From contig CM053328.1 in assembly GCA_028583605.1 (NCBI GenBank), forward strand, positions 10,528,782 through 10,592,781: a stretch of DNA of 64,000 bases, read 5' to 3'. Within the stretch, counting starts at the first letter, position 1; every line of letters starts with the position of its first letter. This document shows, piece after piece, positions 1 to 12,700 of this stretch. The notes beneath the pieces are model-generated. The model was given only the letters and a program-made list of their open reading frames with translations. It ran no database searches and was not told the DNA's origin. Both the position numbers and the translations under genes were made by a program. The DNA comes from Dastarcus helophoroides. Taxonomy: Eukaryota; Arthropoda; Insecta; Coleoptera; Bothrideridae.

Positions 1-1180
1 TAAGGTTCCTTTCCAGATTTTTTTGTTAATTAAAGTAAAAATATCATTTTCTTTTTGTTTATCCAATACAAACGTTTAATTTTTTGGCGGAACTTCCGCT
101 CTAAACTCAATCTTCTCTTTTTTCCTAAAGTCAATTTTAGCTGGAATTTTTCTCAATATTTACTTTTGACGATTTTCTACAAACTTCTAATGAATATTAA
201 AAAACGTTTAAACCTAAGAAATCTACCTTGAAATAGAAGTTGATACTTTTTTCTTGAAATTTAGAAATTAAGAGTTATAATTGGGTTTTTTTCTAGAACT
301 TTTCATCATTTATTCGTCATGGTAGACTCTCATTATCATTATTAATTTTATTTAACGTTTATAGGACATAACAAAATCAAATATTTCCAAACTGGGGCTT
401 TCATCATGTCTCTCAAAAATTCTATTAAAAATGGAAATGTCATAATTGAAGTTTAAAACGTGGAATTTTAAGGTTTTTATTTTGTGTCCAATATTTCAAT
501 TCATATCAATACTCCAAATTTAAATATTTAATTTTTACTTTCTGTGAGTTTAAGCCAGCAACTTTGAGAAAAATATCAATGTAGGAAATTTTCAAAGAAA
601 TTAGTACTTTTTAAAGGAAGTCCTCAATATAAATCATGCTCTTTATTAATTTTATTTAACATTTCTACGATCCAGTTTAGCAATATTTAAATTTTTATTG
701 ATGTTTGTTGACAATATTCTAAAACAGTTTTTGAAATATGACTACGTGATATCTAAATTTATTTAAAACATCACCTCATGACAGTTAACAAAAAATAGGT
801 TAGTTTATTTTACACAGAATAAGCGTCCACCATGAAGAATAAATCATACTTTTAAAAAAGTCCTAATTTTGATAAAAAAAGGAAATTTTTAAAATTAGTC
901 AAAATTTTGAAAATAAGTAGAAAATTTGAAAAAAAGTGAAAATTCTGAAAATAAAACTAGATATTTTAAAGTGCCAAAAACTTCAAAAAGTTAACATTTT
1001 CAGAAAAAGGTGAAATTTGGGCAACGTTGAAATTCTGAAATAGTCGAACTTTTCAAAAAAAAGGCCGACATTTTCTACAAAAAAAATAGTTAATAATGTA
1101 CAAAAGTCGAAATGAAGAAAAAAAATTGATTTTTTAAGTCAATAATTACAAAAAGTAAATTCAGAGAAAGCCAACATGTA
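1..1180. other. AT-rich intergenic stretch, no gene
   Basis: No credible coding sequence is visible. The last 300 bases (about 840-1180) are A-rich and built of the degenerate AAATTTTGAAAA/GTCGAAAT motif that fills much of the window. A dispersed repeat copy (634-832) is annotated separately. Confidence 0.6.
634..832. repeat. Dispersed repeat, copy 1 (empty-site copy)
   Basis: This stretch, including TTGTTGACAATATTCTAAA and GACTACGTGATAT, recurs in the same orientation at 3588-3731, continuing at 4323-4372. Copy 1 reads straight through CCTCATGACAGTTAAC. Copy 2 is split at the matching TTCATGAC by a hAT-like element, so copy 1 shows the uninterrupted site. The two copies flank the long-inverted-repeat element at 1181-3430. 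The class of the repeat is not recognised. Confidence 0.7.
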
Positions 1181-3430
1181 CCGGGTGGCCAACTAAGAAA
1201 GGACGCCGACTATATCTCAGCAACGAACCATCCCACAGTTTTGAGAAAAAAATTTCAATAAGCAAAGTGGCCCTGAAAAATCGTTGGAAAATATTTTTGA
1301 GGTTCTAAAATGACCGCTAGGTAGCGTAATACGTGAAGCTAAATGAAAAATTAGGATTTTCTCAACATTTTGCTTAATTAAAGTATATTGAAAATACATG
1401 CATTGTAATCCTAGAGTAGTTGCAATATGTTTTTGTTCTAGACTCTTTCTTCTATCTCTAAAAATATAGTGGTGGGGAGACATCGAAAATAAATTTTTTT
1501 AAATACCATTCACCTCAGCCTCAATAAAATTTAACAAATTTAATCTCTATAGAAAGAGTGCTATTTAGTCTATCGAAAGCATTTTCATATGTTTTTACTT
1601 TAAAATTATTGTCGTTGCTACAGCGCGTTATATAAAATGGTAACAAATTTCGCCGTTTTTCTAATAAAAATTAAATAGGAAGAGATATTAATTTTGATGT
1701 CTTAAAATAGAGAATTGAAAGCCCTAGATATCAGTGAAAACCGCAACTCGATATCTTTTATCTAACCGGAGATATTGACAAATAAAATTTCAGTAACGTA
1801 AAAGCTTGATGACGTTATTTACCATTTAGAATACGAAATCAGAGGAGGTTTAGAATTTGTCTTACATAATATAAAAATAAGTAATTAACATACCTACAAT
1901 GATCTAATAGTAATAACAGTGAAAAATGTAAAAAAAATTAGCGAAGAAACAATTTAATATTCAAAAAAGTAAGAAAAAACACTGCATTACATTAAAAATG
2001 TTTAATTATTAATGTCTATTGACTAGAGCCCTAGATGTTCAAACTGATTGCAGCCCATCATTTTCATGCAGAGAATCCTCTGACGAATTGACAACACTGC
2101 AATTTTAACTTTTACCATTGACCATTCTACCCCTCTAAATATTGTTTCTTATTCTTTCGATTATGCCCTTTCTTTTGTAGGCTTGTTGGCAAAAACTGAC
2201 AAATAAAAATCAAGGCAAGTCAGATCTGGGGACCTGGATGGCCAAGAAAACTGATTTCCACTTTCTATCTACCTGCCACGTGGACCTGGTTTTGAACGGT
2301 GGTTCAGCATATCCCCAAGTCATTAGCTATTGTTCTAGCACTTAAATGAGGATTAAATTTCACATAATTTAAAACATTTATAAGATTTTGCTCGATGCCA
2401 CCTCTACGTTATCTTCTAAACATAGCAACATGCTCATTTCCTGTGGTGCGTATGCGATATATCAGTCGAAGGAAAACTCTTTCACTTTGATTATGTTTTT
2501 CGGGATACTGCACGCGTAGATTTAGCAGCATCACTTGCATTTTCATGCATTCGAAATAAATGGTTAGTTAGCATGTCAAATGCTTTTTCATTTGTTTAAA
2601 TCTTTTTAATTTTAAAAACTGAAATACAAATCTTGTCCCCTGAAACCAATTTTTTATTTTATAAAGAACTGTAAAAGCGGAAATAACAATTCAGTTAAAA
2701 GAGCAGGTAGTAAACACATTTGCAACCTTAAAGATTTGCACTTTTTTATTTTTTATTTCTTTTTTCAAGGGCCACTTTACCAGTTTTGTAGACAAACTAT
2801 GTGATATATTTATAACTTAAACTTTGTTTGTCAATATCTTCGGTTAGAGAAAAGATATCGAGTTGCGATTTTTACTGATATTTAGGGCTTTAAATTCTCT
2901 ATTTTAAGATATCCAAATCGACATATCATTCTATTCAATTTTTTTTTAAAAAAACGGCGAAATTTGTTACAGTTTTATATAACGCACTGTAGCAGCGACA
3001 ATAATTTTAAAATAAAAACACGTAAAAGTGCTGCCGATAGACTAAATAGCACTCTTTCTATAAAGACTAAATTTGTTAAATTTTCTCAAGGCTAACTGAA
3101 GTAGATGGCATTTAAAAAAAATTTTTTTCGACGTCTCCCCACCACTTTATTTTTAAAGACAGAGCAAAAAGTGTAAAGCAAAACAAATCATAAATATTCG
3201 AGTATTAAAATGCATGTATTTTCCATATACTTTAATTAGGCAAAATTTCGAGAAAATCCTAATTTTCTATTCAGTCTTAGCTATTACGCCATCTACCGGT
3301 CATTTTAGAACTTCAAACATTTTCCAGCGATTTTCCAGGACCACTTTTCTTATTGAAATTTTTTTCCCAAAGCTGTAAAGTGATTCGTTGCTGAGATATA
3401 GCCGGCGTCCTTTCTTAGTTGGCCACCGGG
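1181..3430. mobile_element. Long-terminal-inverted-repeat element 1 (CCGGGTGGCC ends)
   Basis: The left end (CCGGGTGGCCAACTAAGAAA from 1181) reappears as reverse complement at 3430. Similarity then continues inward for about 620 bases per arm (roughly 1181-1805 and 2810-3430), including shared AACTCGATATCTTTT and AGAGTGCTATTTAGTCTATC blocks. The element is flanked by TA dinucleotides (1179-1180 and 3431-3432), as expected for Tc1/mariner-like insertion. The roughly 1-kb centre has no transposase-like frame. At 2625-2649 the centre holds half of the small MITE annotated at 7400-7514. I infer a non-autonomous DNA element; the superfamily is not established. Confidence 0.8.
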
Positions 3431-3587
3431 TACAAAAAAGTCGAATTCCTCTGGGTAAATCAAAAATTTGAAAATTTTGATAAAAATTAAAATTTGAAAT
3501 AAAGATGAAATGAATGTTGATAAAAATGGAAACTTGAAAAAAGTGAAAATTTTGAAAATCGATTTTTTTTAATAAATCGATATTTAT

Positions 3588-4372
3588 AAAAATGTTTATT
3601 AATTTTATTTAATATTTCTTCAGCCCAGTTTAGAAATATTTAAATTTTTATTGTTTGTTGACAATATTCTAAACAGTTTTTGAAGTACGACTACGTGATA
3701 TTTAAATTTATTTAAAACGTTACTTCATGACCAGTGTTGCCAGTGGTTCAGTGTCAAATGTCGCTACCGGATCTCTAAAATTCCGCTACCGGCCGCTACC
3801 CAACACACAGAAAGGGTAGAGAATTCTACAAAAAACTTGACCTTGAAGGATAAATACATTTTTTTTTTACCTTCGGAAGGTAATTAAAGCCAAAAATATA
3901 AAAAACCTTTCGTTTACCTTTAAAATATAAATTACTAACTAAGACTAAAAAAGAACTACCATCCTAGCTGAGAGCTATTTTAAATGGCTTTAAAGTCGAC
4001 AAGTAACATATTATCCTCGAGGAAATACATATTTTTCCATAGAAAAAATAAAAATTTTCCAAAGATTTCTGCAATGATTGTGATTGACTTTCTACACGCA
4101 AAATTGTTGTTAATTGCTCTCTGTCAGATGGCACCATTGAATAAATCGTTATGTAATTTTTTTAACAACTAGTTTATATACCCCCGACTCGTTTTTTAAA
4201 AATAAAATGTAAAAATTTGGGCGACCTCAAAATTCAGCTACTTTATCGTCGCCGCCGCTACGCCGCTAAATGCTTCAAAAGTCGCTACTAATAGCGGAAT
4301 TCCGCTACCACTGGCAACACTGTTCATGACAGTTGACAAAATAAGAGGTTAATTTATTTTACATAGAATATG
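3588..4372. repeat. Dispersed repeat, copy 2, split by a hAT-like insertion
   Basis: The direct copy of 634-832 is found as 3588-3731 plus 4323-4372. The 591 bases between are the hAT-like element. Identity is high but imperfect, so the duplication is not recent. Confidence 0.7.
3732..4322. mobile_element. Non-autonomous hAT-like element with 8-base target duplication
   Basis: The ends are CAGTGTTGCCAGTGG at 3732 and its reverse complement at 4308-4322. The flanks carry the same eight bases, TTCATGAC, at 3724-3731 and 4323-4330; an 8-base duplication is the hallmark of hAT transposition. Subterminal GC-richer blocks with repeated CCGCTAC/GTCGCTAC motifs near both ends resemble transposase-binding clusters. 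No transposase is encoded. The related repeat at 634-832 lacks the insertion. Confidence 0.85.
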
Positions 4373-6194
4373 AAAAATAAAAAATAGAAGACCAAAATTA
4401 AATATGAAAAAAATTTAGTTTTTTTGATAAATTATGAAAATATAAAAATATAAAAAAATACATAAAAAAGGTTGTAGCTCTGGACATCGATGCTTCGCTG
4501 TCATTTAAGCTCGTCAGCAGTGCATAACGTGGAAAGGGAACAGTGAGGAAGAAATTCTTAAAAATAAAAATTTTAAAAAATATTAAATTTTTTTTAACAT
4601 GAGTAGACGGTAAAAATTTAAATATTTGAAGCCCGATCCACAAGAAACAACTACTCCGAGGGCTGATACCCCTTCCGGCATTGAACTACACTTGTATTTC
4701 CGAAAAAAAACTGCCTTTGATTTACTGAATTTATTCCAAGTTACAGACTAGCACTGTATACATATATACTAATCATTCTAAATTGAAACTCATTTATAAA
4801 AAAAATCTATCTACGGGGGAACATTGCAAAGTTTTGGCGGATGTTGGATGTTAATACAATTAAATAAACTTACTTCATGCGCAAGTCATGAATCATGGAG
4901 GAGCAAAAAAACGTCTGCTTAATATAGTATTTTATTTATTTTTCTAGTAGTTATTTATGACTTTATTATTATCCTTCCACAGGAAAGAGAATATTAAAAA
5001 TAAAAATGAGCATTATTAAAGAATTATTTGTCGTAGTACATAACAAAACGAAGGACACAGTGATCTCATTTAACAAAAAACTTATTAATATTTATAAATT
5101 TATCATTTCTTCTCTCTATATTATGGTATTCTATATAATAAAGCATTATAAAAATTAGGAAGATATTCAATACAAAATAAGCACTTCTGATTTATCAGAA
5201 GAAATTTACACTCTTCATTTATGTCACCTTTAATCTCTACCTTTCGTTATTATGTCACAAATGTCAGAATAGTGCCCATTGTAACTCTATTGAGGTTATG
5301 AATTGTACCTCCAAATTATTGTTTGGCATTAAAGATCTGTTTACACACAGAAAAATTGCTCGTTCCTTAAAAAGGTAACCATTTATGCTGTGTAAGTCTT
5401 TTTGTAAGCACTTTAAATCAAGCTTTCATCTAGAATAAGGTCGAATAAGATTTAGTCAAAGTTATTTTTAATCGTAAAATGGTGCCCAAAATAAATCTCT
5501 TGAAGAATTGGTCCACTTAAGGAATTAGTTGATATCATTTTGCTTCATTTCAAAACATACAGTCCTTGATTAATGATGATGATGGTGTATATAATGTAGA
5601 CAAAGGCGGCTTTACATTTGTGCAGGCCCGGGGACATACCCCTAGACGCCCGGAAAAAAGAATTATGTTTTTTATATTGAGGTACAAAGGACAAATTAGT
5701 GATCAAATATGTAACTAAAGACATGAATGTGTCAGTGTAATTAGTTCCTTATAATATTCAAGTTAAACTAATCATTTATTATTTTTTGAGGCAATGACTA
5801 TATCAAAATGATCATTAAAAGATTAATTTTCTAAAATGTCTCTTTTAACACTTAAATCTGATAAAATAATCCAGATCCGTACTCATGCATATTACTTTTT
5901 TGAACTTCTTTCAATAAATAAACTAGAAAAAACTTTGTGCCCTAAAAAATATTTTACGCTGCAGCTGAAATCACCAAAATTTTTATGATGGCTTGGGAAG
6001 ACATAGCCATTAAGCCCTCCTTACATCAGGTTCTAAATATGGAGACTATTTGACGGATTCTTTAAATATACATTTAATTGAAATAATGACTGCTTTTGAG
6101 AATTTGCAACATTTCTAAACATGAAGACCATTGACTACCCGAATCCTTAGATATTTATACTTTATTTTTTTGGAATGACCATATTGCTACTCTC
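4373..6194. other. Intergenic stretch, no gene recognised
   Basis: No frame with convincing coding character is visible on either strand. A slightly GC-richer patch at about 4460-4560 and a GGCCCGGGG patch near 5624 do not resolve into any feature. Confidence 0.5.
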
Positions 6195-6662
6195 TAGAGC
6201 ACAGCTTCAAAGCACCATTTTGGATTCCATTCAAAAAAAGAGCAATTGATCTAAGTGATGATAAAACTTTGACCAAGTCTCCCTAGACACTGGGCCCCAG
6301 ATGAAATTATTTCCCGAAAGATGCTAGCAAGCGAGTTCTGATTCTTCCAAGAATAATATTCTTAACACATACAAGACAGTCGAATACTGCAATCAACCTA
6401 CGCACAACGATAAAGAACTTGTTATCCACGGGGAGCCTCTTCTAAAGAAGTTCTATTTATGAAGACTCTTTTCTGTTCGAATGTCTAACCTTTGGAATTC
6501 GTTGCCAAGCGAAATTTTTTCAGAAAATTACAACTTATCCTTATCTAAAACGACAATTTGTTGCAATCTACAATCTTCTCCCCTTCCTACTCTCAGTACT
6601 CCCACATTAGAAGGTTTACCCGTTGCGAGTAAATGTTATTTGAACAGAAAAAATCATAAATT
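6195..6662 (+). mobile_element. 5'-truncated LINE 3' end, same family as 9692-11955
   Basis: This stretch matches the 3' part of the LINE at 11500-11955: a TTGGATTC-ATTCAAA-AGAG-AATTGAT-TAAG-GATGA series, then codons for a LWNSLP-type C-terminal motif (from about 6484), an NYNLSL stretch, and a 3' end with GTTGCGAGTAAA. Frames are broken. It ends about 50 bases before the first coding exon of the asparaginase gene, so it lies in that gene's promoter or 5' UTR intron. Confidence 0.75.
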
Positions 6663-6735
6663 TAATGGTGCAGAACCCTCTCACGCAAATCGTACCTGAG
6701 TGTATTTTTTTAGTGACTCCAAATCAATTGGCAAA

Positions 6736-9700
6736 ATGCAACCTCTAATCTTAGTACACGGCGGAGCGGGCGACGTTCCGGATTCCAGAGTAGAAGCCAA
6801 AATAAAAGGTGTAAAAGCCGCCGCCAGGGCGGGCTATGAAATTTTGAAAAAAGGCGGAAGCGCCGTAGACGCCGTCGAAACGGCGGTGAAATTAATGGAG
6901 GACGATGAATCTATGAACGCAGGTATCTGATTTCAATTAAACAAGATCCCTAATTCCACCCATTTTTTACCCTAAAGGTAGAGGTTCCGTTCTGAACTTG
7001 GATGGCGAAGTCGAAATGGACGCCAGCATAATGGTGGGATCGAATCTCAGTGCGGGAGCTGTGACGGTCGTCAGGGATATCGCCCACCCTATAAGGTCGG
7101 TATTTGTTCACTTGAAAGTGAATTAGGGGAGTTTTATTGGAATTTACAGCTTGGCAAGATTAGTCATGGAGAAGACGCCTCATGTTCTGTTGGCGGGGCA
7201 TGGCGCTAACAAATTTGCTAAAGAAATGAATATACCAAGGGTGCCGTCTGAAAGTTTAATCACGGATCAGGCCAAAAAGGCTCTTGAGGCTTTTAAAAAA
7301 CGTCCCGAATCCAGAACTGAAATAGGAGAGAAAGTAAGTTCACTGATTTTTATTTTTGGAAAACGGACTGTTCCTTAGTTATCTTAAAAAATTGATATAA
7401 AAATCTTATCCCCTGAAACCAAGAAAGATTAAAAAACACAACATTTGCTCTAAAGCATTTCAATAGCCAAGCTATCATCAGAGAAATACTGTTGGTTTCG
7501 GGGGACAAGATTTGTAAGAGGTCTATCAGAAAAGTAATGAGACTGATTTTTTATTTGCCAATTTTTTTATTGGTCGCAAACATCAATGGTTTTCCCTTCA
7601 AAGTATTTCCCTTGGGCAGCTATGCACCGATGAAGACGTTGTTCTGAGCTTTGGTAGCAGCGTTGGAAGTCTTCAACCGGTGTGGCCTTCAGCATGTCCG
7701 TTACACTCTTTGGATGTTGTCAACGTTTCCGAAATGACATCCTTTGAGAACATGTTTCAGTTTAGGAAAAAGTCACAGGGACTGAGGTCAGATGAATAGG
7801 GAGGCTGGGGAACCACAGGAATCCCTTTTGAGGTCAAACATTTTGTAACGGAGAGGGCAGTTGCCATGATGAAGCATCCATTTGTCTACAATGTCGGGTG
7901 TCACGCGCATGACCGTTTTTCTGAGCCGATTCTCCCAGCCACAAATCCGTAACTAGTGTTAGTGGTTTGTGCTCCCAGCTTAACTCAAAATGTAATGGCA
8001 TAACGTTGCTCCAAATTTCGCTGTTCCACTTTGCGTGACGCACAACCAAAACACAACTTCACTAATAGCAGTCACAAAAATCACGTCGTTATCGGAAGGA
8101 GTTGAAACTCGCAGAGCTGTGGCAGGATACTGATACACGTGCTCTATTACAGACAACAGCGCAGCGTTACCGGAACGCTTGCAGTGTTGCCAGTTTCATT
8201 AATTTTCTGCTGTACCTCTTTTATCAATTTTTGACTAAATCAGTGAAATTTTAATCAAACGCAGCCCGCTTTACAAATAATTATCACATTTCAAAATTAT
8301 ACTTATTAATTAAAGCGAGGTTTAAAGTTTCAATGCCTTTAGTCCGTTGTAGGGGCAAAATCAATTTATTAACTAAATTATTCCCATTAGAGTGACCTCT
8401 GTCACAAAACTGGCTGCAAAAAACATTTTTCGAAATTACTTTCTTGTCAAAATTAAACAAAAATGTTGGAAATTTTCTAATAGAATCCGGGCGATGTGGG
8501 AACAGTTGGAGCCGTAGCTATAGATTCTAAGGGCCACCTGGCTGCCGCCACTTCTACTGGAGGCATAAATGGAAAAATGGTGGGGCGCAGCAGCGACACA
8601 TCCATTATAGGAAGTGGAACATACGCAGATGATGAAATAGGAGCTGTATCAACAACAGGTCAGGATTCTCATCTAATTGTAATTTTTTTTTGCGTAAACT
8701 TTGCAAGCCAGAAATACTTTCAATTGTTTCCAAACAATAACGATTTCGAAAGTAACAAGCATGTCAATTTGGATGACCTTTCCAGACTTTAAACCGTCAT
8801 TGGCATTTTAATAATTTGCTTTTATATTTTCAAGTACCTTCAGTATAATTCTTAAAATGTTTATGAATATTAAACTTGACAACTTTCTTTTTTTTATGTG
8901 ATGAATAACTGTTTCCTATTTATTGCAATATTGCTCATAGAGGGCCTTAGTTATACTTCACTTCTTTGGAAAATCAACGCATGTTTTTTGTCAGTTAATT
9001 TTTGGCCAAAATCGAAAATCTAAAAATTACTTGAGATTTGTCTATGTCTATATCTGATAAATAATATTGTTTCATTTCATTTCTAGCTGTTTTAGGAATA
9101 TTTGCTTTTAAATATTTCATATCCTTTTAAATCTTACACTATTGCCCCTTAATAGAATCAGTGAATTAATTGCTTAGTAGAACCAAATGCTTTGGAACGA
9201 AAACCAGTCGTAATTGAACGGCTTCTTGCAGAAAAGAACAAAGCTACAAATTATTAAAAATTAGTTTTTTAGCATATGTTCCAAAGAAGTCATAATATTG
9301 TCTCCTTTTAAAACCTAGCACCATCTATTAACCAAAAAGACCATTCAGCTGAATGATTTGGGCACATAAAAAAACCTGCAGAAGGGTCCCAAGTGCTTTG
9401 GTTGCTTTATTAATGTTTTCATAGGATTTCATAGCCCCTTGCCCCCTCTAGTTCGAGCAATCAATCGAAAATTCATATTCAACTGGGAGGACTTTTTCCA
9501 GAAGCTTCCATTTTTACTTCAAAATTGGTTCTTATTTAAAATTTCAATATTTTTGCCAAATATCGACTTGTTTTCTCAAAATTCTTCTTTTTTTTACAAA
9601 GTTTACCTTTTTTTTTGTAATTTCGAATTTGTTTCTACAATCTTGAAATAAAAATTCTTCGACTTTTTTTTTTCGAAATTTCACTCTGATAGTCAAGCCG

Positions 9701-12700
9701 CAATAAAGGCTCTCAGTAGCTGCATTGTCAAATTCAAACTACTTTGAGACTGTCAACAAACTTTAAAGCAACCACTAAACACAACTGGATCAACTTTAAG
9801 TGGGTGCCAAGGAAACGAGGTAGTACCACCCCACGGAGGCGGTGAAATGATGCTTACATCATGTTTCCGTTTCTGACACGTAAGTCGGTTCCTGCTAATC
9901 TTCTTTCCTTATCCTGTCCTTTTCCTTATTTCTATTTTTCACCTACTCCGATTTTTTCTTCTAATTATTAACAACAAAGATGATGGATTCTCTTCGTGCA
10001 AAAAATTCCGGACGTAAACTACCCTTCTGTTCGGATGTCCGAGTGGAGGGTGTACGAGGGAATCCAAAATTGACGGAAAATTTTAATGTATCACGGGCCA
10101 AGTTTCTTTCAAACAATTCATTCAAAATTCAATTCTGTAATATTCGGGGTCTAAACTCAAATCTAAACTCGGTTTATCAACACCTTCAAAAGGAAAGACC
10201 CCATGTGCTGTCTCTGACAGAAACCCAAGTCTCCCCATCCATCAACACAGTCCATTTGCTTTGCCCTAACTACGACTTGCACATAAAATTTCGACATAAG
10301 AGGGGAATTTGTGCTTTTACGCGAAGCGACTTGTCCTGTCAACAGAATAAGCACTGAAATCTGCTGATCATGATGTGATTTGGCTAAAAATCTGCTCCAA
10401 AAACGAAGTAATATTCATTTGTTTAGTTTATTTGTCTCCAAACGATCCCTCATACAGAAAGCTCTTCTCTTATCTCTTCGTAACCTTAGATCACCTACAG
10501 ACGAATTATCCAAAAGCTGAGGTTGTCTTTCTCGGTGACTTCAACGTACACAACATCCCCTGGTTAAGGTTTTCTTCCCGAATTAACGACGCGGGAAGGA
10601 TGGCAGAAGCTTTCGCCATCACTTGTGGACTATCGCAATTAGTTGAGAAATCTACAAGAATTCCTGATGTAGATACCCATCAACCTAATCTACTCGATCT
10701 TTTTCTTACAAATTCACCAAATTCGTATAAAATCTCTGTGACATCACAGCTTAGAAATTCGGATCACAAGCTTTAGTAGCTTCTCGCACGCTTCATATAC
10801 CACCTCCGTCCCAGACGCAGTCCCGTAGGGTTTGGCAATTTAACTCTGCAAACTGAGAAGAATTAAGAGACTTCTTTGCATCTTTCCAGGAAGCAGGAAG
10901 TCTGCTTTAACTCAGACAATCCTTTCTTAGTCACCGAATCCATCACGGAAACTATCCTGATTGGTATGAAATGCTCACTTCCCCACTCCCAAAAGAAGTC
11001 TGCCTCCAGTAAATCTTGGTTCAATAAAAAATGTGCTCGGGCTGTCTCCTGCAAAAATCGCGCATATCGTCGTTGGCGAAATAATCCCTCAGTCGAGACT
11101 CGGACCATATTTGTAGATTCGCAAAATTCTTGTAAACAGGTTATTGACGAGGCAAAAGATGATTTTGATAGTAAAATGCGTCAGAGGCTTATCAACTCTC
11201 CGAACGGTTCCAGGTCCTTTTGGGGATTTACAAAGTCGATTGGAAAGAATTTTGCACCTTCAAATTTTCCACATTTACTCGATGAAAATAGCAATACTGC
11301 TACTACCTCCAAGGAAAAGGCTGACATGTTAGGGACAATCATGTGCGCGCCATTGCCAAATCCGCCTCTCAGAAGCTAGGCTTTTTTTTAGAGCTAAAAA
11401 GTACTTTACATCTCATCAGCTATTAACACTATACAAAGCTCAAGTTAGGCGAACACTAGAATACTGTTCTCATGTTTGGAGTTCAGCCCCAAAACACACT
11501 TTAGCTCTCTTGGATTCAATTCAAAGAAGAGCGATTCGCCTAATTGATGACGAGAGTCTGACCGATTCTCTCGAAACACTAGAGCACAGGCGTATGGTTG
11601 GTGACTTGTCTCTTTTTTACAAGTACTCTCACGGAAGATGCTCACAGGAACTAATAGGATTGATCCCCCAGGGGCAAGATTCTTGAGGCGTACTAGACAG
11701 TCGGAGACAGCAAATTCCTGTGCGGTCCAGCTTGACACAGTGAGGACTTCTGTCTATGGAGACTCTTTTTTCTATAGAACTTCCAAGTTATGGAACTTGT
11801 TACCAAAAGGACTTTTCCCCAAAAATTACAACCTATCCTTGTTTAAGAAGGCGGTTCATCGTCATCTATCCTTGTTTTCGCATCCTACTCGCAGTGCTTT
11901 GAAAGCATAATGGGGTTACCCTTTGCGAGTGGATTAAACAAAAAAAAATCTTAAATTTCGATCTTTTTTTGAAAATTTCGACCTTTCTTAAAATCCGATA
12001 TTAATTTTGGTTTGCTTATCAAAATTAGCCATTTTCTGAGAATTTGCCGAATCTTTTAATAGAAAAGTAAAAATTTTGAAAAATATTTTCTAAAACTTTT
12101 CCCTTTTTGTATAAGGGCAAAAATTCAGGGAAAATATTTTCTTGGAATTTCAACAGTTTTGTTTTTAATTTAACTTTCTGCCAATTCCATTTGGTTCCTT
12201 AAAATTTCGACAACCATCTCAATAATGTACCGGGGAAAGTGCTCGTCTCCCTGTGGTTTCAACACAGAAAATAAATATTTAGCCAACAAATTCCGACTTT
12301 TTCTGAAAATTCAACCAGTTTTCGAAATTTCGATAAAATTTGACTTTTGAGATATTTCGAATCTTAACTAAATTTGTCCTCCATCTTTTTGTAGTAATTT
12401 TGATATTTTTCTTTGAAACCTCGATCTTTTTCTCAAAATTTCGATTTTTTTTTCAAAATTCGTTTTTGTTTTTTGATATTTCGATTTTTTCCCCGATTTC
12501 TTCGAAATTTGCCCCCGAAAATGGGGTTTTTCTCAAAATTTAGATGGATTTCAGAATTCGTCTTTTTCATAACGAGTATTATCAAAATTTGATTACTTCT
12601 CAAAATTTTACGTTCAAAGCGAAATATCCATTTTTTCTCGAAATTTCGTATTTTCCTTGAAATTCGTCTTTTTTTCGGAATTTCGACTATTTTTTTCAAA

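Noticed and set aside
3984..4172. Frame inside the hAT-like element
   Set aside because: Too short and without transposase motifs; the element is non-autonomous.
6481..6699. Possible small gene upstream of the asparaginase
   Set aside because: The frame is the C-terminal tail of the LINE family seen at 11760-11907.
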